Shown: positions 18,516 through 26,402 of the stretch, one piece after another
Layout: the number at the start of each line of letters is the position of its first letter
Position numbering within the stretch: position 1 is the stretch's first letter
NCBI GenBank assembly: GCA_001567115.1
Contig: LMZT01000069.1
Coordinates: 1 to 37,366 of the forward strand
DNA length: 37,366 nt
DNA from: Candidatus Hinthialibacteria bacterium OLB16
GTDB lineage: Bacteria; Hinthialibacterota; Hinthialibacteria; OLB16
Reading direction: 5' to 3'
Program-made: the position numbers and the translations under genes
Notes under the pieces: model-generated
Databases searched by the model: none
What the model saw: the letters and a program-made list of their open reading frames with translations, nothing else
What the model was told of the DNA's origin: nothing

Positions 18516-19574
18516 ATGTCCAGATCATTGTGGAGTCGTCGAAATTTCCTGGCCAGTTGTAGTGCCGGTCTTGCCGGAGCAGCGGCATCCATGAAACAGG
18601 CCGCGGGTGAAACTGAATCGAAAGCGGCAACCGGATACAGTCAGCGACTGAGCCTGGCCCAGCTCAACGCCTGGGAGGCGCTGGGGTACGGGATGTTCAT
18701 TCATTTTGGCATGAGCACCTATGTTCAGAATGAGCTCCCGGATGGGAAGGCTCCGGCAACAACTTATGCCCCGGACCGCCTGGATGTGGACCAGTGGATT
18801 TCTGTGGCGCGGGATGCGGGAATGAAATATGCGGTGCTCTGCGCCAAGCATGTTGCCGGCCACTGCCTGTGGCCCACCCGTTACACCGATTATTCGGTGG
18901 CAAACAGCAGTGATAAAACCGATGTGATCGGGAAATTTGTCGAGGCCTGCCGGAAGCGAGGGGTTCTCCCTGGCCTGTATTACTGCTCCTGGGACAATCA
19001 TAACCGCTTTGGAAGCAAAACTCCCTCAGATCCGGCGGGTGATTTTCCCTCCTATACCACTTCCCTTTACCAGACTTTTCAAACCAGCCAGATCACTGAA
19101 TTGTTAACTGAATATGGCCCAATCCATGAGGTCTGGATCGATATTCCAGGGGTCCTGGGGCGCGGATACCGGACATTCCTTTACAACCATGTAGCCCAGT
19201 TGCAGCCCGAAGCAGTCATCATGATGAACAGCGGCATCTCGACCCAGGAAAACTACAACATCGACTATGCCTGGCCTTCCGATCTCATCGCAATCGAAAG
19301 AAGCCTGCCACCCGAGAAGGGGCATCAGAAAGTCAGAACCATCGAAGGCAAAGATTATTATATGCCGGGCGAAGTTTGTGATCCGATTGGCAAGGAGTGG
19401 TTTTATGTCGATGGGGATCTTCCACGCGAAGATGCGGTACTGGCCGATATTTACCAGAAAACCCGTCAACGGGGAGCGAATCTGCTGCTCGATGTCCCTC
19501 CCGATCGCCATGGATTGATTCCAGATGAGAGCATCCAGGCTCTGCAACGCCTCAGAAAAAATGCGGGATTATGA
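18516..19574 (+). CDS. Tat-exported GH29 alpha-L-fucosidase
   Basis: A 352-residue enzyme with a textbook AGGAGG 8 nt before ATG 18516. The N-terminus SRRNFLASCSAGLAGAAA is a twin-arginine signal peptide, so the folded enzyme should be exported by the TatAC system at 6267-7454. The GH29 catalytic barrel shows YGMFIHFGMSTY near its start, the AKHVAGHCLW motif, GLYYCSWDNHN, and EVWIDIPG, where the Asp is the likely nucleophile. It would release terminal L-fucose from glycans. It lacks the C-terminal beta-sandwich of longer GH29 enzymes. The SDR/DeoR/MDR genes at 30920-33977 could handle the released deoxysugar (inference). Confidence 0.92.
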   Translation: MSRSLWSRRNFLASCSAGLAGAAASMKQAAGETESKAATGYSQRLSLAQLNAWEALGYGMFIHFGMSTYVQNELPDGKAPATTYAPDRLDVDQWISVARDAGMKYAVLCAKHVAGHCLWPTRYTDYSVANSSDKTDVIGKFVEACRKRGVLPGLYYCSWDNHNRFGSKTPSDPAGDFPSYTTSLYQTFQTSQITELLTEYGPIHEVWIDIPGVLGRGYRTFLYNHVAQLQPEAVIMMNSGISTQENYNIDYAWPSDLIAIERSLPPEKGHQKVRTIEGKDYYMPGEVCDPIGKEWFYVDGDLPREDAVLADIYQKTRQRGANLLLDVPPDRHGLIPDESIQALQRLRKNAGL

Positions 19575-19639
19575 TCACAGCGGTCCCGGGGCCTTCCAGG
19601 CTCATCAGGGATGCAGGCCGATGTCCCTCAGGCGTACCT

Positions 19640-20032
19640 TCAAAGACGGGTGAGAACAAAATTGTCGATGGATTTGCGATCCTGCGGGTCGATCAGTGTG
19701 AATGTAATTGCGACACCATGGCGGCAGCCTTCCCCGGGCAGGCGCTTTTCAATCCAGACAGCCTTCCCTTCCGCCTGAATCAAGTCCTCCTGGTTCGGCA
19801 GCAGGATCCTGAGCTGGATCGGATATTTCAGCAGCAGAAAGTCATCGACTCTGAAATCCGACTGCTCTGAAAACTGAGTCCCGGCGAGTTCGATGAAGAT
19901 CCCTCCAGCGCTGAGGTCACGAGTGGTCGCCTCGATGTATCGGATGTCCATTTGACCGTTGCCCGTCTTTTGGATTTTAATTTCGACCAGGACCTGAGTT
20001 TTCAGCCGTTGATGCCCGCGTTGCTCATCCAT
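19640..20032 (-). CDS. PilZ-domain protein
   Basis: A 130-residue protein with a PilZ beta-barrel. The N-terminal QRGHQRLKTQVLVEI corresponds to the RxxxR c-di-GMP loop, here with Arg at one position only in the exact spacing, and DLSAGGIFIE matches the (D/N)xSxxG motif. I chose ATG 20032 because the fold begins there; the frame is open to 20131. PilZ proteins are c-di-GMP receptors controlling surface polysaccharides, pili or motility. Its neighbours (wecB, flippase, pseudopilin) suit either output, but no direct link is visible. Its 5' end faces the wecB promoter region. Confidence 0.8.
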   Translation of the reverse strand: MDEQRGHQRLKTQVLVEIKIQKTGNGQMDIRYIEATTRDLSAGGIFIELAGTQFSEQSDFRVDDFLLLKYPIQLRILLPNQEDLIQAEGKAVWIEKRLPGEGCRHGVAITFTLIDPQDRKSIDNFVLTRL

Positions 20033-20180
20033 GTTGCATGCCCCAAAGGAGTGTTGATTGAAGCGACCCGTTCGCCCGGATACGTCGAATCCAGTGAGAA
20101 GGGCACCGCTGTCAAAAAGCCGAATATTCACAACAATTCAAATTATGCACCACACAGAGGTGATGAAAGGCGACTTTTAC

Positions 20181-20210
20181 TTGACAAAAACAAGCTATCA
20201 TGCCTATTTT
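20181..20210 (+). promoter_or_regulatory. Sigma-70-like promoter for wecB
   Basis: TTGACA at 20181 is a perfect -35 box and TATTTT at 20205 a reasonable -10, separated by 18 nt. It points to wecB (ATG 20348), leaving a leader of about 130 nt. Confidence 0.6.
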
Positions 20211-20347
20211 GTACAGGCAAGGTACCAACAGCCGCCATTCGAGCAAGGAAAAGAGATAAAAGATTCGAATGGGGTATCGTCTTGTTTCAGGAGGATCGGT
20301 TGTTGATAATAATGCAATTGATTTGATTCTGGTTTGCCAGGCTTTCC

Positions 20348-21487
20348 ATGCGAAAAAAAAAGATAACCGGCGTAGTCGGGGCGCGTCCAAATTTTATGAA
20401 GATGGCCCCTCTCATCGAAGCACTGCGTCCATTTTCAGAAAGAATCCAATTTCAGCTGGTCCACACCGGCCAGCACTATGACGAACGTCTGTCCGGATTG
20501 ATGTTCAAGCAGCTCGAGCTGCCTGAGCCGGATCATTATCTGAATGTCGGATCGGGCAGCCATGCCCAGCAGACCGCACGGGTCATGATCGCATTCGAAG
20601 AATATTGTCTGGAGGAAAAGCCGGACCTCGTTCTATTGGTCGGGGATGTGAATTCCACCCTGGCCTGCAGCCTGACAGCATCGAAGATGCACATCCCGGT
20701 GGCCCATGTCGAAGCGGGATTGAGAAGTTTCGATCGCAAGATGCCCGAAGAAATCAACCGGATCGTAACCGATTCGCTCGCTGACCTTCTTTTTACCACA
20801 TGCCGTGAAGCCGATCAGAACCTGCTGAAAGAGGGTATCCCGGAGGAGAAGATCCACTTCGTCGGGAATGTGATGATTGACTCCCTGAAGAAATTCCTGC
20901 CGAAGGCCCGTTCCCCAAAGGCGCTGACCCACCTGAATGGAGCTCCTGAATTCGGTGTGCTGACTCTTCATCGGCCAGGAAATGTCGATGACGACCAGAT
21001 TCTGAAAGCATTGATCGAGCTGTTCATAGAAATCTCCGAGAACATGCCGTTGATTTTCCCCTGCCACCCCCGAACAGCGGATCGGATGAGGGCCATGGGA
21101 TTTCAGTTTGACGAGCCTCTTGATGAAAATGCGGTCCGGCTGAATGGCTCCAACTTGTGGATGACAGCCCCACTGGGTTACCTGGAGTTCATCTACCTGC
21201 TGGACAAAGCACGCATTGTTTTTACCGATTCGGGTGGGATTCAGGAAGAAGTGACAGTGCTTGGAACTGCCTGCCTGACCTTAAGGGACAACACAGAACG
21301 TGGAATTACAATCGATGAAGGCACGAATCTGCTTGTCGGGCGGGATCCGGCTGTAATCCGGGAATCTTTCCATCGAGTGCTGTCAAATGGCCCCTGCCAT
21401 CCCCGGATACCAGAGAAATGGGATGGAGGAACCTCTGTGGAAATCGCCCGGATTCTGATGGACTGGCTGGATGGCTGTGAAAAATAG
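20348..21487 (+). CDS. wecB: UDP-N-acetylglucosamine 2-epimerase (non-hydrolysing)
   Basis: A 379-residue enzyme interconverting UDP-GlcNAc and UDP-ManNAc. It has the N-terminal VVGARPNFMKMAPLIEAL, the HTGQHYDERLS loop, HVEAGLRSFDRKMPEEINR, TLHRPGNVDD and the C-terminal DSGGIQEEVTVLG, all family hallmarks, and has standard length. It supplies an activated sugar for surface glycan synthesis and pairs functionally with the WecA-like enzyme at 16010. A TTGACA promoter lies about 140 nt upstream. The ribosome site is weak (AGG). A phosphatidyltransferase gene follows 72 nt later. Confidence 0.95.
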   Translation: MRKKKITGVVGARPNFMKMAPLIEALRPFSERIQFQLVHTGQHYDERLSGLMFKQLELPEPDHYLNVGSGSHAQQTARVMIAFEEYCLEEKPDLVLLVGDVNSTLACSLTASKMHIPVAHVEAGLRSFDRKMPEEINRIVTDSLADLLFTTCREADQNLLKEGIPEEKIHFVGNVMIDSLKKFLPKARSPKALTHLNGAPEFGVLTLHRPGNVDDDQILKALIELFIEISENMPLIFPCHPRTADRMRAMGFQFDEPLDENAVRLNGSNLWMTAPLGYLEFIYLLDKARIVFTDSGGIQEEVTVLGTACLTLRDNTERGITIDEGTNLLVGRDPAVIRESFHRVLSNGPCHPRIPEKWDGGTSVEIARILMDWLDGCEK

Positions 21488-21559
21488 CAAGCAGTTCCTG
21501 CAGGAACCTCTCCAGATATTCGGAGAAAGTTGAGTCCTGACCAGCACAGGCATGCATCG

Positions 21560-22279
21560 ATGGAAAAAAAGATCAGGCTTCATCCTCCCTCGTATCTGAA
21601 TATCGCGAATCTTGTTTCCCTCCTCCGACTGATTCTTCTGCCGATCTTCTTTTATTTCCTTTTTTATTACATCGCCTGGCGGGGAAAGGGTGAGGCCACT
21701 GGATGGGTTGCCCACACCTACTACCTGGCCAGCCTGATCCTCGTGCCAATGGTGCTGCTTACAGATTATCTGGATGGATGGCTGGCGAGGCGTTATATGC
21801 TGGAGAATCCACTCGGGGCTTTTCTGGATCCTTTGGCGGATAAGTTTTTTGCGTTTTTTTCGATGGTCCTGCTGGCCTGGGCGGAATCATTGCCGATCTG
21901 GCTGGCGATGGTGGTTTTCTTTAAAGAGCTGTTCATTCTCTGCGGGTGGGTCCTGCTGTTCATCCTGGGATACAACACAGAAATAACCCCCTGCCGGACC
22001 GGAAAAATAGCGGCAGTCTGCCAGGGGCTTGTGATCTTTTCGTCTCTGGTGACACTGCCGGGTTATGAGGTTTTTCCGACTCCCTGGTTTCCCCTGTATA
22101 CCATTGCAGATTGTCTGAACCGTGCCTGGTTTCATATCCTTACCGCTGCCATGACGACTTTGGCCGGGGCATTTTATGTCCTGGAAGGACTGCAGAGATC
22201 CCAACGGATCCTGCCTCTCGAGAGCGAAAAAGTGGCGGTTCTGCAGGTGGGGGAGAATCCAAACCAGCCGGACCGCTGA
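21560..22279 (+). CDS. CDP-alcohol phosphatidyltransferase, PgsA-like
   Basis: A 239-residue membrane protein of the CDP-alcohol phosphotransferase family. The catalytic signature D-G-(x)2-A-R...G...D...D is present in DYLDGWLARRYMLENPLGAFLDPLADK. I used ATG 21560 (MEKKIRLHPPSYLNIANLVSL), which fits the family start; the frame opens at 21530. Its likely product is phosphatidylglycerophosphate or a related phospholipid head-group transfer. It follows wecB by 72 nt on the same strand. A shorter second family member is at 34034-34666, so the two may have different alcohol acceptors. Confidence 0.85.
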   Translation: MEKKIRLHPPSYLNIANLVSLLRLILLPIFFYFLFYYIAWRGKGEATGWVAHTYYLASLILVPMVLLTDYLDGWLARRYMLENPLGAFLDPLADKFFAFFSMVLLAWAESLPIWLAMVVFFKELFILCGWVLLFILGYNTEITPCRTGKIAAVCQGLVIFSSLVTLPGYEVFPTPWFPLYTIADCLNRAWFHILTAAMTTLAGAFYVLEGLQRSQRILPLESEKVAVLQVGENPNQPDR

Positions 22280-22290
22280 TCTGCCCTGGT

Positions 22291-23022
22291 TCAATACCAG
22301 GGATCCCCGGTTGCCCGCCTCATGTGGATATCATCGATAACAGCACGCCCACGGTGAGTTAACAGAAAGACGATCAGGTCAGCGATATCTTCTGTCCCGA
22401 TCATTCCCTGAGGATCCAGGCCAGGCCGCATCTGACGGATCATTTCGGTATCGACTGCACCGGGATTGATGGAGTGAACCCGGATGCCATATTTCTTCCA
22501 CTCCAGAGCCATGACCTTGGAAAGACCGAGCAGGGCATGCTTCGAAGCCCCATAAGCGGACTGCTGCTCATACCCTTTGAAAGCCACCACAGAGCCGATG
22601 TTGATCACAGTGGCCTGCTGAGATCTGCAAAGAAAAGGAAATAGTTTCTGGCACAGGACAAATGGGGCCATGGCGTTCACCTGCATGCAGCGCTCCAGGT
22701 CTTCCGGAGCGGTCTCCACCAGGGAGGCTCTCACACTGTAACCGGCATTGTTTACCAGGACATCGAGACTGCCGAAACAGGTGGTGATGTCATTGACCAG
22801 ACGGGGGATCTCCCTCCAGTTGGCAAGATCGCAGGCAAATGACTCGGCTCGGACCCCAAGACTGCGAACCAGGTCAAGGACCTCGGACAGATTGCCGATC
22901 TGTGTGGCGGTTAGCGCCAGATTCATTCCTTCCGCGGCCAGCGCCAGCGAGATGGCTTTGCCAATCCCACGGCTGGCACCGGTCACAATGGCAACCTGGC
23001 CACTCAAATTTTTCCCGGACAT
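22291..23022 (-). CDS. Short-chain dehydrogenase/reductase
   Basis: A 243-residue classical SDR: TGASRGIGKA nucleotide-binding motif, NNAG, catalytic Ser in INIGSVV, and YGASK carrying the Tyr/Lys pair. ATG 23022 is preferred since an AAAGAG sits about 6 nt upstream; the frame opens at 23055. It resembles 3-oxoacyl-ACP reductase FabG-type proteins, but the substrate cannot be assigned. It converges on the phosphatidyltransferase gene with an 11-nt gap and diverges from the STAS protein gene. Confidence 0.88.
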   Translation of the reverse strand: MSGKNLSGQVAIVTGASRGIGKAISLALAAEGMNLALTATQIGNLSEVLDLVRSLGVRAESFACDLANWREIPRLVNDITTCFGSLDVLVNNAGYSVRASLVETAPEDLERCMQVNAMAPFVLCQKLFPFLCRSQQATVINIGSVVAFKGYEQQSAYGASKHALLGLSKVMALEWKKYGIRVHSINPGAVDTEMIRQMRPGLDPQGMIGTEDIADLIVFLLTHRGRAVIDDIHMRRATGDPWY

Positions 23023-23134
23023 TGGCATCTCTTTCGTGATAAAGTCTCTCCACAACGGGTGCTTGAAGGATCGACACCCGAGGCTGACGAGTCAACCAAC
23101 AGCAGGAAATTTCTATCCATGATGAAAGACACGC

Positions 23135-23164
23135 TTGACACTTGATTCCGGTGTTTCCTATCGT
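23135..23164 (+). promoter_or_regulatory. Sigma-70-like promoter for the STAS/NTF2 gene
   Basis: TTGACA at 23135 and TATCGT at 23159 are separated by 18 nt, the same spacing as the wecB promoter. The start codon of the STAS protein is at 23324. Confidence 0.45.
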
Positions 23165-23323
23165 TAAGTGTAAATCGAGAATTTTCAGTCCCCACCGGGC
23201 CTGAGAAACGCCATGGTTTGCAGAATCGATAGGGCATTTTTTGAGGTCCTCGCGAAGGCATCTGACCTTCCAGAGGGGTGTAAAAACAGCCGGAGAGGAA
23301 ACTAAAACCAAGGAACCCGACGG

Positions 23324-24682
23324 ATGCGTTATCACACACAGGATCATGGTTATACCTCTATCCTCTTCCTCAAAGATGACCTGACTTTCCATGACATTCA
23401 GGAACTCGGCACCATCCTTTACAATGCGGTCCGTGCAGCGAATGGCGCATTGATTGTCGATATGTCAGGTGTCGGAGCGATGGATATCACCATCACCGGC
23501 CAGTTTGTCGCAGCTCATCGGGAGGCCCGCAGCCAGCGGCGTGAATTTGTCCTGGCGAATGTCCAGCCGCCGGTTTTGAACACCCTGGTTGCCGGCCAGG
23601 TCACCAACCTGGTGACTGTGTACGATACCACCCAGACCGCCATCGCTGACCTCGAGGAAAAAGCCCAGGGTGGAATTCCCCGCAAATTTGTGCCTGATAT
23701 CAAGTGTGGGCATGATGACTGTGTCTACTACACCTATGCCCGTTACCAGGACCGTATCACGCAGGCCTGCCAGTACCCCTTCCCGGAAGAAATCATCAAT
23801 GGACCGACCTGCCGCTGCTATCGGATGAACTGGAATCAGAAAAAGAATGATGCCCAGTCGATCGAGCTGCCGTCCTTAAATGCAAAAAAGAAATCGCTGT
23901 ATGAATTTCGGGACCAGGTTGCCCAGGAAACGAAAGCGGTTGAGCAGGCTCATGATGCGAAGCCAGAGGGAGTCCACACCAGAGAAAATCAGATCACGGA
24001 ACCAGCTCCTGTGAACCAGGCAATCGAAAAGAAAAAAAAAGACCCGCCTTTGCCAGCAACTCCGGCTCTTCCACCGGATCCCTTTGCTGATGACAACTTC
24101 CCATCCTCGCAGCATCCGGTGAAGGTGGCCACTTCGCCACCGGCGAATCATGTTTCCTCGCATGTGGTTAAGCCGACAGCAGCGCCTCCTCCGGCCATTC
24201 CTCCTGTGGTCCCACCCATCGAACGAATTGAAAAAAATCTCACTCCTGAAGACACCATCCGGCATTTCATCGAAGGATGGAATGAGGGCCGTTTCTCGAT
24301 GGAATTTCGCGCGCTTTCACGCAGCAGCCGTATGCTTTCACTGGAGGAATACTGCCAGCGGCGCCGGACACTTCAGGCACAGCAGGTCCAGACCTATGGC
24401 AAAATCACCCGGCAGGAAATTGGAAAATTTGAGGCAGTGAAGGTTTCAGGGGATCGTGCGGAGGTGGAAATTACCCGCGTGGATCATACCCCACAGGGAA
24501 TCCACAGATATGCCCAGTATTTCAACCTGGCCCTGGAAGATGGCGAATGGAGGATTATCAGCTCCCGGCAGGGAGAAGAGCGCAGGAATTCCACTCAGCC
24601 CCAGCGTGCACGAGTCATGCGCGCTGATGATTTTGTCGGCCGGGAGCAGGGCCTCAAGAAAAAAGAACCGGCTCCCCATTAG
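23324..24682 (+). CDS. STAS domain / Cys-cluster / NTF2-like protein
   Basis: A 452-residue protein with three visible parts. Residues 1-112 are a STAS domain (DMSGVGAMDITITGQFVAAHREA), where the usual phosphorylated Ser after MD is replaced by Ile. Residues 125-170 carry five Cys (128, 133, 149, 163, 165) in CGHDDC ... CRC, suggesting a small metal site. A Pro/Ala/Lys-rich linker (about 215-305) leads to a C-terminal domain (about 307-425) with an SnoaL/NTF2-like look (EDTIRHFIEGWNEGRF ... YFNLALEDGEWRIISS). The product is probably cytoplasmic (no signal). Function is unknown: a STAS domain implies partner switching with an anti-sigma kinase such as the one at 322. AAGGA lies 8 nt before ATG 23324. 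Confidence 0.75.
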   Translation: MRYHTQDHGYTSILFLKDDLTFHDIQELGTILYNAVRAANGALIVDMSGVGAMDITITGQFVAAHREARSQRREFVLANVQPPVLNTLVAGQVTNLVTVYDTTQTAIADLEEKAQGGIPRKFVPDIKCGHDDCVYYTYARYQDRITQACQYPFPEEIINGPTCRCYRMNWNQKKNDAQSIELPSLNAKKKSLYEFRDQVAQETKAVEQAHDAKPEGVHTRENQITEPAPVNQAIEKKKKDPPLPATPALPPDPFADDNFPSSQHPVKVATSPPANHVSSHVVKPTAAPPPAIPPVVPPIERIEKNLTPEDTIRHFIEGWNEGRFSMEFRALSRSSRMLSLEEYCQRRRTLQAQQVQTYGKITRQEIGKFEAVKVSGDRAEVEITRVDHTPQGIHRYAQYFNLALEDGEWRIISSRQGEERRNSTQPQRARVMRADDFVGREQGLKKKEPAPH

Positions 24683-24875
24683 AAACCATCCCGCTTCTCC
24701 CCATTTCCAGATGGAGTGGCGCAACTTCATCCTCATTCCTTTGCCGTGGACGGCTCTGTAAGTCTTCATGTCTGGAAAAATCTCAAGTATTCTCCCGACT
24801 GGATTGAGTTCGCTTCGTTAGAAACCAGAGCCGACTGAACCCCAGTGTTTAGATAAAGAATTACCGGAAAGATGT

Positions 24876-25944
24876 ATGGAAATATTAGAAAAAAATTGTT
24901 CCGCTTGAGCAAAGATACAGTGAGCTGGAGGACCAGCTGGCTGCGCCGGAGGTCCTTTCCAATCCCAAAAAGATTCAGGAGATCGGAAAAGCATTATCCG
25001 AGCTGAGAGACATCGTCATCATCGGAAGGGACCTGAAAAGGGTTTCATCCCAGCTGGAAGAAGCCAGAAGCCTGATGGAGGCAGATGATGAAGAGCTGCG
25101 CGAGCTGGCCTGCCAGGAGGTCCCGGCATTAAGCGAGTCCAGGGATGACCTCGAAGAAAAACTCCGCCTGTTGCTGGTTCCGAAAGATCCGGATGATGAT
25201 AAAAGCACCATCATTGAAATCCGGAGCGGAACAGGCGGTGATGAAGCCGCGATTTTCGCCGGGGATCTGTTCCGGATGTATACCCGTTATGCCGAATCCC
25301 GCAACTGGAAGGTCGAAGTGGTTGAAGATCATCCTTCGGAAGCTGGAGGATTCAAGGAAATCGTTTTCGAAATCGAGGGAGAGGGTGTTTTCAGCCGCCT
25401 GAAATTCGAAGGAGGGGTGCACCGTGTCCAACGGATTCCGGAAACAGAAAGCCAGGGGCGGATTCATACATCGGCTGCGACAGTGGCGGTTCTCCCGGAA
25501 GCCGAGGAGGTCGAAATTGAAATATCCCCCACCGAAATCCGAGTGGATCGTTTCTGCTCGAGCGGCCCCGGGGGTCAGAGTGTCAATACAACATACAGCG
25601 CCATACGAGTGACGCACACTCCCAGCGGGCTGGTAGTCAGCTGCCAGGATGAAAAATCCCAGATCAAGAACCTCGAAAAGGCGATGAAAGTTTTGCGTGC
25701 ACGCCTGCTCGAAAAGAAACGGGCTGAAGAAGATGCCCGGCGTGGCGATAAACGCAGGGCAATGGTTGGCACCGGCGATCGCAGCGAGCGCATTCGAACC
25801 TACAACTATCCCCAGTCCAGAATCACGGACCATCGCATCAACTTCACAACCCATGGCATGAAGGCGGTCCTCGATGGGGGATTGGACATCCTCATCGAGC
25901 CTTTGATCACCGAGGATCGTCTGGCGCGGATGCGGGGGGATTGA
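24876..25944 (+). pseudogene. prfA: Peptide chain release factor 1, frameshift near the 5' end
   Basis: From about codon 8 the frame ending at 25944 encodes all of RF1: coiled N-terminal domain ([20 protein letters not shown]), the codon-reading PxT tripeptide (PET in [16 protein letters not shown]), and the GGQ motif ([12 protein letters not shown]) for peptide release. There is no usual start codon in that frame, which has a TAG just upstream. ATG 24876 starts MEILEK in another frame that closes after ten codons. Removing one A from the A7 run at 24889-24895 joins them into a 355-residue protein, the normal RF1 length. RF1 is essential, so this is most likely a sequencing indel; ribosomal slippage on A7 is a formal alternative. 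No prmC follows. Confidence 0.9.
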
Positions 25945-26402
25945 TCGATGTTATTCCGAGGCTCGATTCAGGGTTGATCCGAACCGGCGCCAGCCACCTG
26001 ACGGCGGATCTCATTCCCGGAAGGGACCGGATCGAACCTGGCTGGCATCTGTCGGCTTTCAGTTTTTCATCCATGTTTACGTAAACTTTTTTTCAGCTTC
26101 TCCACGGCTCCCTGCCCGAATAATCAACCGCAAAAAACACCATCTGATATCCCCCATCTGTTCCATTCAAAACTCCCTGCAGAGTACGTGGCAAAGGCGC
26201 TGCAGCATGAAAGATTCAAAGATTCACAACCAGGAAGTGCCCATATCGAGCATTTAGATCATAATCAATCATACTTATATCTCCTGCATAGTCAGTATGT
26301 TATAAAAAATATTGGCCAGTCTTAAAAATAATTCTTGACTTATTGTTTTCGTTTATGCAAACATAGATCATCAAATGACTTTGAACAGTTGGAGGCTGTT
26401 TC
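25945..26402. other. Long AT-rich intergenic region before the aminotransferase
   Basis: No gene was found in 458 nt. The first part can fold: GCCAGCCA (25989-25996) pairs with TGGCTGGC (26039-26046), with a small CCCGGAAGGG hairpin between. A palindrome plus T-run follows at 26075-26093. From about 26240 the base composition becomes very AT-rich compared with the coding regions around it, and a TTGACT lies at 26335-26340 without a good -10 at standard spacing. It most likely holds the prfA 3' end signal and the aminotransferase promoter and operator sites. Confidence 0.5.
26075..26093. promoter_or_regulatory. Perfect palindrome GTTTACGTAAAC followed by T7
   Basis: A 12-bp perfectly symmetrical site is followed directly by seven T residues. 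The symmetry without a spacer suits a repressor operator. Read as RNA it would give a weak 4-bp stem with an ACGT loop and U-tract, a poor terminator. It lies about 310 nt before the aminotransferase start. Confidence 0.4.

Noticed and set aside
24876-24910. Programmed frameshifting as the explanation for prfA
   Set aside because: RF1 is not known to use it, and three other homopolymer indels in the window make a sequence error more likely; kept only as an alternative.
25129-25854. Minus-strand frame of 241 codons across prfA
   Set aside because: Antisense to the conserved RF1 sequence.
26281-26402. Promoter using TTGACT at 26335 for the aminotransferase
   Set aside because: No acceptable -10 box occurs at 16-18 nt, so a specific promoter was not annotated.
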